Part shown: positions 49,210 through 58,364 of the stretch, in pieces
Layout of the letters: the number at the start of each line of letters is the position of its first letter
Position numbering within the stretch: the stretch's first letter is position 1
NCBI RefSeq assembly: GCF_019754945.1
Contig: NZ_JAEUWU010000001.1
Coordinates: 372,001-436,000, forward strand
Reading direction: 5' to 3'
DNA length: 64,000 nt
Source: Corynebacterium pseudokroppenstedtii
Lineage (GTDB): Bacteria; Actinomycetota; Actinomycetes; Mycobacteriales; Mycobacteriaceae
Translations under genes and position numbers: made by a program
The notes under the pieces: generated by a model
What the model saw: the letters and a program-made list of their open reading frames with translations, nothing else
Databases searched by the model: none
Told to the model about the DNA's origin: nothing

Positions 49210-50579
49210 GATGAGAACTCCTCTATCTGATCAGTTAATTGTGACGAGTTATTAGGCGCATCGGCATGACGCAGCTGTTGTGAAAGCTTCGCCGTGCGTC
49301 TTCCCCACACGTAAATGGTGATGGCAGCACCCACCATCCCGGCGGCAAGAACGATCCACGGGATCATTGCTGATCGCGTGGGGTGGTAGGCATTGTTCAG
49401 TAGCTTTCCGAGAAGCGGCGAAGTGATAAGAACGGCCGCCCCACCAACCGAATTGAGGACGCCGTAGTAGGTACCCAACTTGATGTTCTTCGCGTGTACC
49501 CCGACGAGGTCGCGTGCAATCGGGCTGACAATCATGTTGCCCACATTGAGGACGACGACGAAGGCGATGGCGGGAGCCAAACTTCGAGACCAGGGTGCGC
49601 ACCCTGCGACGATGGCGAACGAGCCAGCCATGATAAGAAAACCAACGGCTACCGCCCGCGTGGGGTTATACCGAGCCGCTATCCGGGCCAATGGGACTTG
49701 GAGAATGATGACCCACACCCCAGCAATGAGAAACATGATCCCCATTGATTGATCCGATCCCGTCCCACGCGTCAATTCAACGGGCAGGGAAAGATACATC
49801 TGGTTATAGGCGACGAGGCTCATGGAATATGCCGCTGCGAGAACAAGGAAACGGCGGTCTCGGAGAACATGGCTCCAGTCTTGTGTGATCGGCTCGCGCC
49901 GGGCCGGGTGAACCGACGTCGGGAGCATGATCACGTGGGTTATGCCCAAAAAGACAAAGATGGCAGCTGCCGCATAGCAGCAAATGTCGAATCCGAGAGG
50001 AAGAAGGAGCGCTCCAATAAGTGGGCCTAGTCCAGAACCGACGGTTGAATACGCAGAATCTAAGGCGAAGATGTGGGCTCTCGTGCTCGTTCCTTGAGCT
50101 TCGAGGCGGGCACCCGAGTCGGCCAATGATGTTTCGACGGCGGGCGAGAACAATGCGGCAGCAAAACCAATAATGACAACGCCACCTATGAATCCGGCGA
50201 GTGACCATGTGTTGGCCAGATTGTCGCTCTTCCCGTTGGCTGTGGCGTAATGGCTGGTCAATCCCGTTGTGATGAATCCAAGTACACGCAGAGAAATTCC
50301 CGTCAACAGGATCGGGCGCGCCCCATATTTATCTGTGAGCCCTCCGCCGAGAAAGAACAGTCCTTGTTGCGAAAACGTCCTCAAACCGAGGACTAAGCCG
50401 ATCATCGTTCCGGCTTGAGCAAAGCCATCTGCCAGGACGACCGCTAAGAAGGGAACGACAATATAGAAACCGATATTGAACAGCAGTTGGCTGATCAACA
50501 GCAGGTAGATATACGCGGGGAGCGGTTTCCCAGATTTCCGACTACCTCCGAATAGCGACGAAGCTTTCACGTCATGCAC
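49206..50579 (-). CDS. MFS transporter inside ABC operon (possible metallophore exporter)
   Basis: A 457-residue, 12-span major facilitator. Motif A-like GGGLTDKYGARPILLTG lies after span 2, and LARIAARYNPTRAVAVG lies in the second half. A perfect GAGGAGGT site precedes ATG 50579. It overlaps the ATPase gene upstream by eight bases and the binding-protein gene downstream by four, so all are made together. An MFS exporter beside a Dpp-type importer is the arrangement of the staphylococcal cnt locus, where CntE exports staphylopine. Drug efflux is the alternative. Confidence 0.85.
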   Translation of the reverse strand: MHDVKASSLFGGSRKSGKPLPAYIYLLLISQLLFNIGFYIVVPFLAVVLADGFAQAGTMIGLVLGLRTFSQQGLFFLGGGLTDKYGARPILLTGISLRVLGFITTGLTSHYATANGKSDNLANTWSLAGFIGGVVIIGFAAALFSPAVETSLADSGARLEAQGTSTRAHIFALDSAYSTVGSGLGPLIGALLLPLGFDICCYAAAAIFVFLGITHVIMLPTSVHPARREPITQDWSHVLRDRRFLVLAAAYSMSLVAYNQMYLSLPVELTRGTGSDQSMGIMFLIAGVWVIILQVPLARIAARYNPTRAVAVGFLIMAGSFAIVAGCAPWSRSLAPAIAFVVVLNVGNMIVSPIARDLVGVHAKNIKLGTYYGVLNSVGGAAVLITSPLLGKLLNNAYHPTRSAMIPWIVLAAGMVGAAITIYVWGRRTAKLSQQLRHADAPNNSSQLTDQIEEFSS

Positions 50580-51309
50580 CTCCTCGAAAAATGCGATCAG
50601 CGTGAATCAATTCCGCGGTCGGCGGAACATTTGAGCTACCAATCTCTGCTGCGGCTTGATCATCAACAATGCGACCATCGTCAAGAACGATGATGCGGTC
50701 ACACGTCGAGACCATGAACCTCAAGTCGTGACCTGTTACCGCCACTGCGCACGATGATTTTTGCTGGTAAGTGTTCAGAACGCTCATGGTTGTTGTCGCG
50801 CTCTCGGTGTCAAGGGCAGACACAATTTCATCGGCAAGGACGACAGAGGGGCGGGTTGCTAGTGTACGAGCTAAAGCAACACGTTGACGTTGACCTCCTG
50901 ATAACTGGTGAGGCCGCCGACGTAACACATCCGCGGGGAGCCCTAAAGAGCCGACGAGTTCTTCATAGTCTGGCGCTTCTACTCCTGCGATCAGCGTCGC
51001 TTCCCGGATGATGGACTGAACCGTCATCAGGGGATGCAAGGTGGCGTCGGGTTGTTGCGGAACAAATGCGCACCATCCGCGGTGGTCGGGAGCTGTGCGA
51101 TGACCGTCGTTTAGCGGAAGACTGCCCATTATCGCTCGTAGGAGGCTGGTCTTTCCCGAGCCTGACTTGCCGACGAACCCCACTTTTTCGCCGGCGTAGA
51201 GATCGCACGAACAACGATGAAAACGCCCTTCGCACGTGGCGTCGTGTAAAGAGACAAGAGGAGATCCGGAGAGCTCCGACGACTGATTGGAGGAGGAAAC
51301 TACTGGCAT
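50572..51309 (-). CDS. ABC transporter ATPase, DppF/CntF type
   Basis: A 245-residue ATPase with Walker A GKSGSGKTS, Q-loop FVPQQPDATLHPL, signature LSGGQRQRVALARTLA, Walker B VVLADEIVSALD and switch His in TGHDLRF. Walker B ends DEI instead of DEP, a common substitution in this subfamily. It lacks the C-terminal oligopeptide-binding extension of many DppD/F proteins. The first codons overlap the end of the companion ATPase by ten bases. Confidence 0.9.
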   Translation of the reverse strand: MPVVSSSNQSSELSGSPLVSLHDATCEGRFHRCSCDLYAGEKVGFVGKSGSGKTSLLRAIMGSLPLNDGHRTAPDHRGWCAFVPQQPDATLHPLMTVQSIIREATLIAGVEAPDYEELVGSLGLPADVLRRRPHQLSGGQRQRVALARTLATRPSVVLADEIVSALDTESATTTMSVLNTYQQKSSCAVAVTGHDLRFMVSTCDRIIVLDDGRIVDDQAAAEIGSSNVPPTAELIHADRIFRGGA

Positions 51310-52133
51310 GTGGCTCCTCTACCTGCGCTATCCGTATGGTCGACGACAACACCGTCATCAATGTGTAGATGTCGTGTTGCTAGAGGAACGAAGCCAGAGA
51401 CGTCATGTGTCGCCATCACGATTGTTGGGTGAGAGGTCTCGTAAAACTCGCACAGCATATCGCTTATTGCTAACGAAGTGACAGGATCCAGCGCGCTGGT
51501 CACCTCATCCGCGATAAGAACGTCGGGTTGGTGAATCAATGCCAGGATAAGACAGGCTCTCTGCCGTTGGCCTCCGGATAATTCCAGGGGGTAACGGGAG
51601 CCATCCAGACCCACGCGATCGAGTAGAGCATCCGCATGATCGATCGCTTCTCGTCGAGATTCTCCTGGTAGAGCGTATGAAATTTGTGTCCCCACAGAGG
51701 TAAGAGGATCAAGTGACGTCGACGAATTTTGAGCACAAAAGCCAAGAGTCCCTGAGACCGAACAGTAACCAGTGGTTTGTAGTCCCGCGTGCTGGGAATG
51801 TTGGTGTTGCACTGAGCTTGCTGAACTCGCTGACGGCCGGGCACCCGCTTCGATAATTGAGTTGAGGAAGAGACTTTTGCCTGCTCCAGATGGCCCCGAA
51901 ACGACGACCCATTCCCCGGGGGTAATATGCAGGTCACTGACGTGCAATAGCGGGCGGGAAGGCCGAGGATCGGCTGGGGTAGTAGTCGGTTCGGCGCTCA
52001 GGGGGATGAGCGAGAAATCCTTGAAGTCAATCGAGCCACGAGAATGGGCCGAATGAGGGGAGACCGACTCCTCTGAGCAGCCTAAACCTCCAGGAGTACG
52101 AGTTGTTGTGCTGAGATGCGCGGGCCGGGCCAC
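51300..52133 (-). CDS. ABC transporter ATPase, DppD/CntD type
   Basis: A 277-residue ATPase, first gene of the operon. Walker A GPSGAGKS, Q-loop FCAQNSSTSLDPL, signature LSGGQRQRACLILALI, Walker B VLIADEVTSALD and switch His in ATHDVSG are all present. The N-terminal 65 residues are Ser/Thr/Pro-rich and unmatched to the family. GTG 52133 has GAGGAG eleven bases upstream, and a later start cannot be excluded. Confidence 0.88.
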   Translation of the reverse strand: MARPAHLSTTTRTPGGLGCSEESVSPHSAHSRGSIDFKDFSLIPLSAEPTTTPADPRPSRPLLHVSDLHITPGEWVVVSGPSGAGKSLFLNSIIEAGARPSASSASSVQHQHSQHAGLQTTGYCSVSGTLGFCAQNSSTSLDPLTSVGTQISYALPGESRREAIDHADALLDRVGLDGSRYPLELSGGQRQRACLILALIHQPDVLIADEVTSALDPVTSLAISDMLCEFYETSHPTIVMATHDVSGFVPLATRHLHIDDGVVVDHTDSAGRGATCQ

Positions 52134-52181
52134 AGGCTAACGTTCTCCTCAGTACATCGGGCAAAAATTGGGACGTAGAAG

Positions 52182-52210
52182 ATCTTAAATCAACCGCAAA
52201 TAATTGTCGA
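52182..52210 (-). promoter_or_regulatory. Promoter of the transport operon
   Basis: On the minus strand TCGACA (52205-52210) and TAAGAT (52182-52187) lie 17 bases apart, giving a transcript start near 52175 and a leader of about 40 bases before GTG 52133. No metal-repressor palindrome is obvious beside it. Confidence 0.45.
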
Positions 52211-52338
52211 TAAAGTATTGCAAGGAGAACAAATAAGGGGTATGTGAGGGAGGATTGGCAGCATATCGCGCGGTTGTGAACCCATGGCCTGTGCAACCAT
52301 CACCGGTGCGAACTTGGCCCGCGCTGGACATAAGAAAA

Positions 52339-52363
52339 TCCCTGGCGTCTAATACGCCAGGGA
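52339..52363 (-). terminator. Terminator of ahpC-ahpD
   Basis: TCCCTGGCGT and ACGCCAGGGA form a perfect 10-bp stem with a five-base loop. On the minus strand it is followed by ATTTTCTTA. It ends the ahpCD message 45 bases after ahpD. Confidence 0.85.
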
Positions 52364-52407
52364 AGAAAAAGCCCAGAGAGTCACACTGAACTCAAAGGGA
52401 CGGAACT

Positions 52408-52932
52408 CTACCGAGCAGCCTCGATCTGAATTGCCTGCGCTACACCCTGAATGGTTGCGGCAATCTTAACGGCCTCGAAAACCTGTTCCTTGGTTAGGCC
52501 TTCACTCGTCACCGTCTTCTCGTGAGCCTTGGTGCAGTCGTGGCAACCGTTGATGGTCGACACGGCGAGAGCCATGAGCTCGAAGTCAACCTTGTCGATC
52601 CCGGACTTGTTGATGATGTTCATCCGCAGACCCATGCGGACCTGGGCATAGTCGGAGCCAAGGAACGACTTCGCGCGGTACGCGACATTGTTCATGGCCA
52701 TGATCGACGCTGCGCCGTAGGCGGCGTTGACATACTCATCGGAAAGGTGCTGCGATGCTTCCTCAGCAATCTCCGAGATGATGGTGTCATTCCGCGTCGC
52801 TGCAGCAGTGGCAAGGAACGTGCCCCATAGCTGCTGCTCCGACAGCTCGGTCGAGCGCGAGAGGGTGCCCAAGTTCAGTTTGAGGTCTTTCGCGTACTCC
52901 GGGAGCCCCTCTTTAAGGTTGTCAAGTGCCAT
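52408..52932 (-). CDS. ahpD: Alkyl hydroperoxide reductase AhpD
   Basis: A 174-residue carboxymuconolactone-decarboxylase-fold protein that reduces AhpC, linking it to cellular reductant. The active CxxC with its His is intact: Cys 130, Cys 133 and His 137 in [16 protein letters not shown] 52932 follows AAGGAC. Cotranscribed 75 bases after ahpC. Confidence 0.96.
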   Translation of the reverse strand: MALDNLKEGLPEYAKDLKLNLGTLSRSTELSEQQLWGTFLATAAATRNDTIISEIAEEASQHLSDEYVNAAYGAASIMAMNNVAYRAKSFLGSDYAQVRMGLRMNIINKSGIDKVDFELMALAVSTINGCHDCTKAHEKTVTSEGLTKEQVFEAVKIAATIQGVAQAIQIEAAR

Positions 52933-53007
52933 TATGAACCGTCCTTAGTGATGGCGAGATAGTTTCGGTGACGACTGTGACAGTCGATTGAAGCTGGAAG
53001 CGAGTGC

Positions 53008-53604
53008 TTACTTCAGCTCTTCGTTGAGAACATCCATCTTGTCGATGTTCTTGGTGGGGTCATTCTTCTGCCAGTTGCAGGCGCAAACCTCTTCGGACTG
53101 GAGTGCATCGAGGACACGCAGAACCTCGTCGACGTTACGTCCAACAGCGTCCGGGGTGACGGATACGAACTGGATGACGTTGTCAGGATCGACGATGAAG
53201 GTAGCGCGGTCTGCGACACCGTCGGCATTTTCCACACCAAGAGCCTTGATGAGATCGTGCTTGATATCGGAAATCATCGGGAACGGAATCGTCTTCAGAT
53301 CCGGGTGGGTTGCACGCCAGTTGAAGTGGGAGAACTCGTTGTCGACGGAGCCGCCGAGGATCTGGGTGTCGCGATCTTCGAACTCGTCATTGAGCTTGCC
53401 GAATGCTGCGATTTCGGTGGGGCATACGAAGGTGAAGTCCTTCGGGTAGAAGAAGATGACACGCCACTTGCCCTCGTAGGACTGGTTGTTGATCTCCTCG
53501 AAGTAGTCTTCCGGCTGGTTGGCGTTGACCTCGCGCAGGTCTCCGCCCTTAAGTGCGGTCAATTCGAAATCAGGGAACTGGTCACCGATGGTCAGCAATG
53601 CCAT
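53008..53604 (-). CDS. ahpC: Alkyl hydroperoxide reductase AhpC
   Basis: Peroxiredoxin of 198 residues that removes organic peroxides, H2O2 and peroxynitrite. Peroxidatic Cys 61 lies in DFTFVCPTEIAAF, and the C-terminal Cys 174 and Cys 176 (EEVCACNW) are the resolving pair, as in the mycobacterial type. AGGAGGAA immediately precedes ATG 53604, predicting strong translation. Divergent from oxyR. Confidence 0.97.
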   Translation of the reverse strand: MALLTIGDQFPDFELTALKGGDLREVNANQPEDYFEEINNQSYEGKWRVIFFYPKDFTFVCPTEIAAFGKLNDEFEDRDTQILGGSVDNEFSHFNWRATHPDLKTIPFPMISDIKHDLIKALGVENADGVADRATFIVDPDNVIQFVSVTPDAVGRNVDEVLRVLDALQSEEVCACNWQKNDPTKNIDKMDVLNEELK

Positions 53605-53653
53605 TGCTTCCTCCTACTGGTTAGCGTCATCGATTGGTTAATTATCTGACGCT

Positions 53654-53674
53654 ATAAAGCATGGCATGATTTAT
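53654..53674. promoter_or_regulatory. Candidate OxyR operator between ahpC and oxyR
   Basis: A 21-base near-perfect dyad. The arms ATAAA-x-CATG and CATG-x-TTTAT pair at nine of ten positions around a central G. It overlaps the -10 and the adjoining spacer of the predicted ahpC promoter. LysR-type regulators bind such dyads in divergent promoters. Confidence 0.5.
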
Positions 53675-53686
53675 CGGGTGTGTCAA
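53658..53686 (-). promoter_or_regulatory. ahpC promoter
   Basis: A perfect -35 TTGACA (minus strand, 53681-53686) and a poor -10 CATGCT (53658-53663) have a 17-base spacer. A weak -10 is common where an activator is needed. Confidence 0.5.
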
Positions 53687-53710
53687 GAGGTAAAACTTAA
53701 ATATCTAGTG

Positions 53711-53716
53711 TACAGT
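53711..53716 (+). promoter_or_regulatory. -10 element of oxyR
   Basis: TACAGT ends seven bases before ATG 53724, and no ribosome-binding site is visible, so oxyR is probably translated from a leaderless message. Confidence 0.4.
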
Positions 53717-53723
53717 TATAACC

Positions 53724-54680
53724 ATGAATAATAGAGAGTATCGCCCGACAATTGCCCAACTTCGTGCCTTCGTGACCATCGCGGAGCACCGTCACTTTAG
53801 TACTTCAGCAGCGCGTTTGGGGATCTCCCAGCCATCCCTGTCGCAGGCACTCGTTGCTTTAGAGAGCGGCCTGAACCTACAGCTTATTGAACGCTCAACA
53901 CGGAAGGTCATTGTTACCTCGGCTGGGCAAGCTCTCCTTCCTTACGCACGTGCAGCCTTGGATACTACCGACGACTTCGTCGCTCATGCTCGAGGCGTGA
54001 GCGATTCCCCCTCGGGACCGATCACGATTGGAATTATCCCCACCGTCGCGCCTTATATCCTTCCGCACCTTCTTCAGCTCATCAACCTTGAGATGCCGGA
54101 AGTTCAGCCGAATATCGTCGAAGAACAAACCCATCATTTAGTTGAAAGCCTGAAGCAAGGGACGATCGATGTCGCCGTTTTGGCCCTCCCATCTGGTGAG
54201 AGTGGATTAATCGAGCAGCACCTCTACGACGAAGACTTCTTCCTCGTCGTACCAGAGGGCCACGAATTAGCTGGGAAGACGAACGTCGACCCGAAGGTAC
54301 TCGAAGACCTCAACCTTCTTCTTCTTGACGACGGCCACTGTTTACGTGATCAAGTTCTGGATCTCTGCCGCCGTACTGGGAAGGGTTCCAAAGCAAACCA
54401 GGCTGTCACAAGAGTCGCTAGTTTGACGACGGTTGTGCAGTGCGTTGCTGGTGGATTGGGTTCCACATTGGTGCCTGCCTCTGCCTTGCCCGTGGAAGGA
54501 CGCCAGGAAAACATCGCGATCGCGAAGTTTAAGAAAGGGTCTGTGCCCTGCCATCGCGAAATCGGATTGGCTTATCGTTCCAGTACGTCTCCAAGTAGGG
54601 GAGAGCAGTTTCAACACATCGGCCGTCAGATTACGCGGGCTTTCGAAGAGGTGTCGCGGAACGCGAATGCTCTGTCCTGA
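53724..54680 (+). CDS. oxyR: Peroxide-sensing LysR-type regulator OxyR
   Basis: A 318-residue regulator. It has an N-terminal helix-turn-helix (STSAARLGISQPSLSQALVA) and a sensor domain with the redox pair Cys 206 and Cys 215 in DDGHCLRDQVLDLC, equivalent to the disulfide-forming Cys of E. coli OxyR. All residues needed for sensing are kept, unlike the decayed oxyR of M. tuberculosis. The divergent ahpC is the obvious target. Confidence 0.95.
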   Translation: MNNREYRPTIAQLRAFVTIAEHRHFSTSAARLGISQPSLSQALVALESGLNLQLIERSTRKVIVTSAGQALLPYARAALDTTDDFVAHARGVSDSPSGPITIGIIPTVAPYILPHLLQLINLEMPEVQPNIVEEQTHHLVESLKQGTIDVAVLALPSGESGLIEQHLYDEDFFLVVPEGHELAGKTNVDPKVLEDLNLLLLDDGHCLRDQVLDLCRRTGKGSKANQAVTRVASLTTVVQCVAGGLGSTLVPASALPVEGRQENIAIAKFKKGSVPCHREIGLAYRSSTSPSRGEQFQHIGRQITRAFEEVSRNANALS

Positions 54681-54721
54681 TTGAGGCGTCGTGACTGGGG
54701 TGAAGGCCGGAGCTCTTGAAA

Positions 54722-57274
54722 CTAATCGCCCTCAACGATGCTGAGCTCAGAGAGCCGAACATCGCCCGCCTCATCGGACACATCAAGATCGACGGTTCCG
54801 GTGATGGCCCAATCGTGATTGCCGTCGGGGTCGTCGATAATTTGTCGAACCGACCAGGAGCGCCCGTTTTCTTTGATGATGATCATGTCCGCGGAACGGG
54901 CAGATGCGTCCACGCCTAAATCGGCGAAATTGTCGAAGTAATCGTCGAGTGCTGCTGGCCAGTCGGGTGTGTCTGTTAGGTCTTCGGTTGCTACGCGGTC
55001 GGTGAGCTCGTCGAGTTCGTCCTCTTTCTCGAAGGCAAAAAGCTCAACAAAACGGAAGAAGACGTTCCGAACCATGCGCGTGAACGCTCGCTTATTGGCA
55101 GTGAGTACGTGTTCACTACCATCACCGAAGGCTCGTTCTTCAACTTCCTCATCAGTGATCGGAGTGTCAGGATCCGCCATACGGTTCCATTCATCCAATA
55201 ATGACGAGTCAACTTGGATAATGAGCTCGGATAGCCAATCAATGATGTCGTCTAACTCATCAGTGTGATACTCCGCGGGGACTGTGTTGAGCAAAGTCCG
55301 CCACGCGTCCGTGAGATAACGAAGAATGACTCCCTCTGACCTGGCTAAACCATACGCTGCAATGAGGTCGGAGAAGTTCATAGCACGTTCGATCATGTGG
55401 CGCACAACAGATTTGGGGGAAAGGGAGAATTCTCGCGCCCAGGGGTGTCCTTCACTATATGTCTCAAACGCCTGGTCAAGCTCCGTTTTGAGGGGCATCG
55501 GCCACGTTATATCCTCGACGATCGCCATTCGCTCGGTATAGTCGACGCCCTCGGCTTTGAGTGCGGCGATCTCTTCGCCTCGCTCTTTCTTTTCTTGGGC
55601 TCGGAGTAGCGGAGATGGATCGTCGAGAATCGACTCCATAACGCTGATGATATCGAGCGTAAAAGTCTCGCTATCTGGATCGAGAATCTCCAAAGCAGCG
55701 ACGGCAAATGGCGATAACGGTTGGTTCAATGCAAAGTCACGTTGCAATTCATCGGTCACGTGACAATAACGACCGGTTTCATCTGGTGTATCAGATTGCT
55801 CGATAATTCCGGCTTGCTTAAGACCTCTGAAGAGATCAATAGCCATGTGAATATGCCGGTTTTGTTTTGCACGGGTTTCGTGATTGCCACGCATTAGGCG
55901 TTTCATGGCCTCAAAGCCGTTCCCCGGTCGGGACAGAACGTTGAGCAACATGGAACTAGATACCGCAAATTGGCTGGTCATCTGTTCTGGCTCAGCGTTA
56001 ATGAGGCGCTCATAAGTGCTTTCGGCCCATGTTGCGCGACCCTCGGGTGCTGATTTCTTCCGCAGCTTCTTAAGCTTTTTGGGATCGCTCCCGGCCTTCT
56101 GCCGTGCCTGATAATTCTCAATTTCGTGTTCAGGTGCCTCGATAACGACATAACCGGCCGTATCAAAACCAGCGCGACCGGCTCGTCCGGCAATCTGGTG
56201 GAACTCTCTGGAACGTAACACCCTGTGGCGTTGACCGTCGTATTTCGCCAGCCCGCTAAAAAGTACGGTGCGAATAGGAACATTGATCCCCACACCGAGT
56301 GTGTCAGTTCCACAAATCACTGTTAATAAGCCTGCCTGGGCAAGCTTTTCGACGAGACGACGGTATTTCGGCAGCATGCCCGCGTGATGGACACCAATGC
56401 CTTGGCGGACGAGACTGGATAATTGACGCCCAAACGCCGAGGAAAAACGAAAGTCTCCGATTGTTTCACGAATCTTTTCCTTCGTCTCTGCCGAAATCTT
56501 CACATGGCCTTTGAGGGCTTGAGCTCGTTCTGCCGCTTCTCGCTGGGAGAAGTGAACAATATAGATGGGCGCCTTATCTTCTTTAATAAGCGTTTCAATT
56601 GTTTCGTGAATAGGTGTGTAGACGTAAGAAAAAGACAGGGGAACGGGCCGTTCAGTTCCATCGACGAGATCTGTATCTCGTCCCGTTCGAGCACTTAAGT
56701 CTTTACGCAGGAAACTCGTGTCTCCCAATGTGGCAGACATCAAAATAAATTGTGTCGATGGAAGTTCAAGGAGCGGAACTTGCCATGCCCACCCTCGTTG
56801 GGGATCGGAATAGTAATGGAACTCATCCATCACTACCTGGTCTATCTCAGCATCGGGACCATCGCGGAGGGCAATATTGGCTACGATTTCGGCAGTTGCG
56901 CAAATAATCGGAGCTTTGCCATTGACAGTGGCATCTCCTGTCATCATCCCGACATTTTTCGCACCAAAGGCGTCGCACAGGGCAAAAAATTTTTCATTGA
57001 CCAGGGCTTTAATTGGTGCTGTATAGAATGTTCGCCTGTTATGCGCAAGGGCGAAGAAATGCGCATACAAGGCGACAAGTGATTTTCCAGAACCGGTGGG
57101 TGTGGCGACGATGACATTATCACCGGCTTCTGTTCCGAGGATTGCTTCTTCTTGTGCAGGGAAGAGGGTAATTCCTCGCGAGCGAACCCAGCTTCGAAAT
57201 GAATCAGAAATTGCTTCGTCATATAAGGATTCGGGGACGTCAGCAAGGTCGGGAAGATAACTAGCTAGGTTCAC
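54722..57274 (-). CDS. Ski2-like DExH helicase with DUF3516 C-terminus
   Basis: An 850-residue superfamily 2 helicase. Motif I ATPTGSGKS at 57-65, motif II DEFH, motif III MSATLG, the GIGVHHAGMLP block and QIAGRAGRAGFDTAG motif VI place it in the Ski2/Mtr4 group. The C-terminal 400 residues match the DUF3516 region found on actinobacterial members. Probably acts on structured RNA, but the substrate is not established. GTG 57274 is the start. It lies beside the PAC2 gene, as in other corynebacteria. Confidence 0.88.
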   Translation of the reverse strand: MNLASYLPDLADVPESLYDEAISDSFRSWVRSRGITLFPAQEEAILGTEAGDNVIVATPTGSGKSLVALYAHFFALAHNRRTFYTAPIKALVNEKFFALCDAFGAKNVGMMTGDATVNGKAPIICATAEIVANIALRDGPDAEIDQVVMDEFHYYSDPQRGWAWQVPLLELPSTQFILMSATLGDTSFLRKDLSARTGRDTDLVDGTERPVPLSFSYVYTPIHETIETLIKEDKAPIYIVHFSQREAAERAQALKGHVKISAETKEKIRETIGDFRFSSAFGRQLSSLVRQGIGVHHAGMLPKYRRLVEKLAQAGLLTVICGTDTLGVGINVPIRTVLFSGLAKYDGQRHRVLRSREFHQIAGRAGRAGFDTAGYVVIEAPEHEIENYQARQKAGSDPKKLKKLRKKSAPEGRATWAESTYERLINAEPEQMTSQFAVSSSMLLNVLSRPGNGFEAMKRLMRGNHETRAKQNRHIHMAIDLFRGLKQAGIIEQSDTPDETGRYCHVTDELQRDFALNQPLSPFAVAALEILDPDSETFTLDIISVMESILDDPSPLLRAQEKKERGEEIAALKAEGVDYTERMAIVEDITWPMPLKTELDQAFETYSEGHPWAREFSLSPKSVVRHMIERAMNFSDLIAAYGLARSEGVILRYLTDAWRTLLNTVPAEYHTDELDDIIDWLSELIIQVDSSLLDEWNRMADPDTPITDEEVEERAFGDGSEHVLTANKRAFTRMVRNVFFRFVELFAFEKEDELDELTDRVATEDLTDTPDWPAALDDYFDNFADLGVDASARSADMIIIKENGRSWSVRQIIDDPDGNHDWAITGTVDLDVSDEAGDVRLSELSIVEGD

Positions 57275-57296
57275 GGCTCTATCCTAATCGTCTCGT

Positions 57297-58364
57297 CTAG
57301 GCTTCGTCTGAGTCGTCGCCTCCATCGGAGCGCGGCCGATGATCACCATGGTTGTCATCGTCATGAGAACGCGGAGCATCCGACTCGTCCCAGTCTCCCG
57401 CACCGTTATCCTCAGCACCGTCATCGTGAGTATCTTTATCGCGGTTAACCTGCGCAAGGAACTTTTCTAGTTCTGCGCCGATCTCATCCCCAGTGGGCAC
57501 CTCGCCATCAGAGCTGAGCAAACCGCGGTCATGGCGCTCCCTATACCGTGCGGTTTCTTGGTCATACTGGGCTTCGAGAGCATGGACGACGGCAGCTATC
57601 TCACCCGACTCCTCAACCTGCTCTTCGAGTTCGCGCTCGACTTTTTCGGATTCCCGCTCCAAGGCTTGCAACGGGATAGAAACACCTGCTGTTTCTTCCA
57701 CAGCTTGGAGGAGTTTGACGACTGCAGACGGGTATTCCGAGGCCGCAATGTAGTGCGGAACATGAGCTGTAAACCCTGCCGTCTCAATACCTTCTTTGGC
57801 CATTTTCATCTCGAGCTCGAGCTGAGCGGACCCCGGTACGGTAATACGCCCATCAAAGCGCGGATACCGGAGCGGATCCGATTTGTATGAGCCGTGTTGG
57901 GTCACGATAAGTGGACGGGTATGGGGAACCGGCATCGGAGCGGAATAAAGGCTCACCGCTTTTGTCACCTTAAAACGTTTAGATAGGTCGGTGACAGCCT
58001 CCGTAAACGCATTCCACCGTAAGTCGGGTTCCGGCCCGGATAGAAGAAGGAACGGAGTTCCTGCATTATCACGTACGACGTCTAAGGAGAGTTCTGTCTT
58101 TTCGGCAGGTGCTAACTCATTGTCGAGGATATGCACGGCAGGACGCCGTGAACGATAATCAATAAGGAGATCGTTATTAAATGTCGCTAATGGTGCATGT
58201 TCCAAGGCTGCTTTTATGTGCGACCCTGCGTTATCAATAGCTTGGCCAGCGTCAGCATAGCCTTGAAGCGCTACGACGAGTGATAGGCCGTTACTAGCGT
58301 CGGATTGTGTTTCCGGCTCAGGATATTCAAGCTCGTACATTGTTTCGTCGTTATCCATTGTCAT
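57297..58364 (-). CDS. PAC2-family protein
   Basis: A 355-residue member of the PAC2 (proteasome assembly chaperone-like) family, widespread in actinobacteria. Seen are the N-terminal LVVALQGYADAGQAIDNAGSH motif, FLLLSGPEPDLRWNAF, and HVPHYIAASEYPSAVVKLL. A long coiled region and an acidic His/Asp-rich disordered tail of about 65 residues follow. The bacterial function is unsettled. It precedes the helicase by 22 bases and is probably cotranscribed. Confidence 0.85.
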   Translation of the reverse strand: MTMDNDETMYELEYPEPETQSDASNGLSLVVALQGYADAGQAIDNAGSHIKAALEHAPLATFNNDLLIDYRSRRPAVHILDNELAPAEKTELSLDVVRDNAGTPFLLLSGPEPDLRWNAFTEAVTDLSKRFKVTKAVSLYSAPMPVPHTRPLIVTQHGSYKSDPLRYPRFDGRITVPGSAQLELEMKMAKEGIETAGFTAHVPHYIAASEYPSAVVKLLQAVEETAGVSIPLQALERESEKVERELEEQVEESGEIAAVVHALEAQYDQETARYRERHDRGLLSSDGEVPTGDEIGAELEKFLAQVNRDKDTHDDGAEDNGAGDWDESDAPRSHDDDNHGDHRPRSDGGDDSDEA

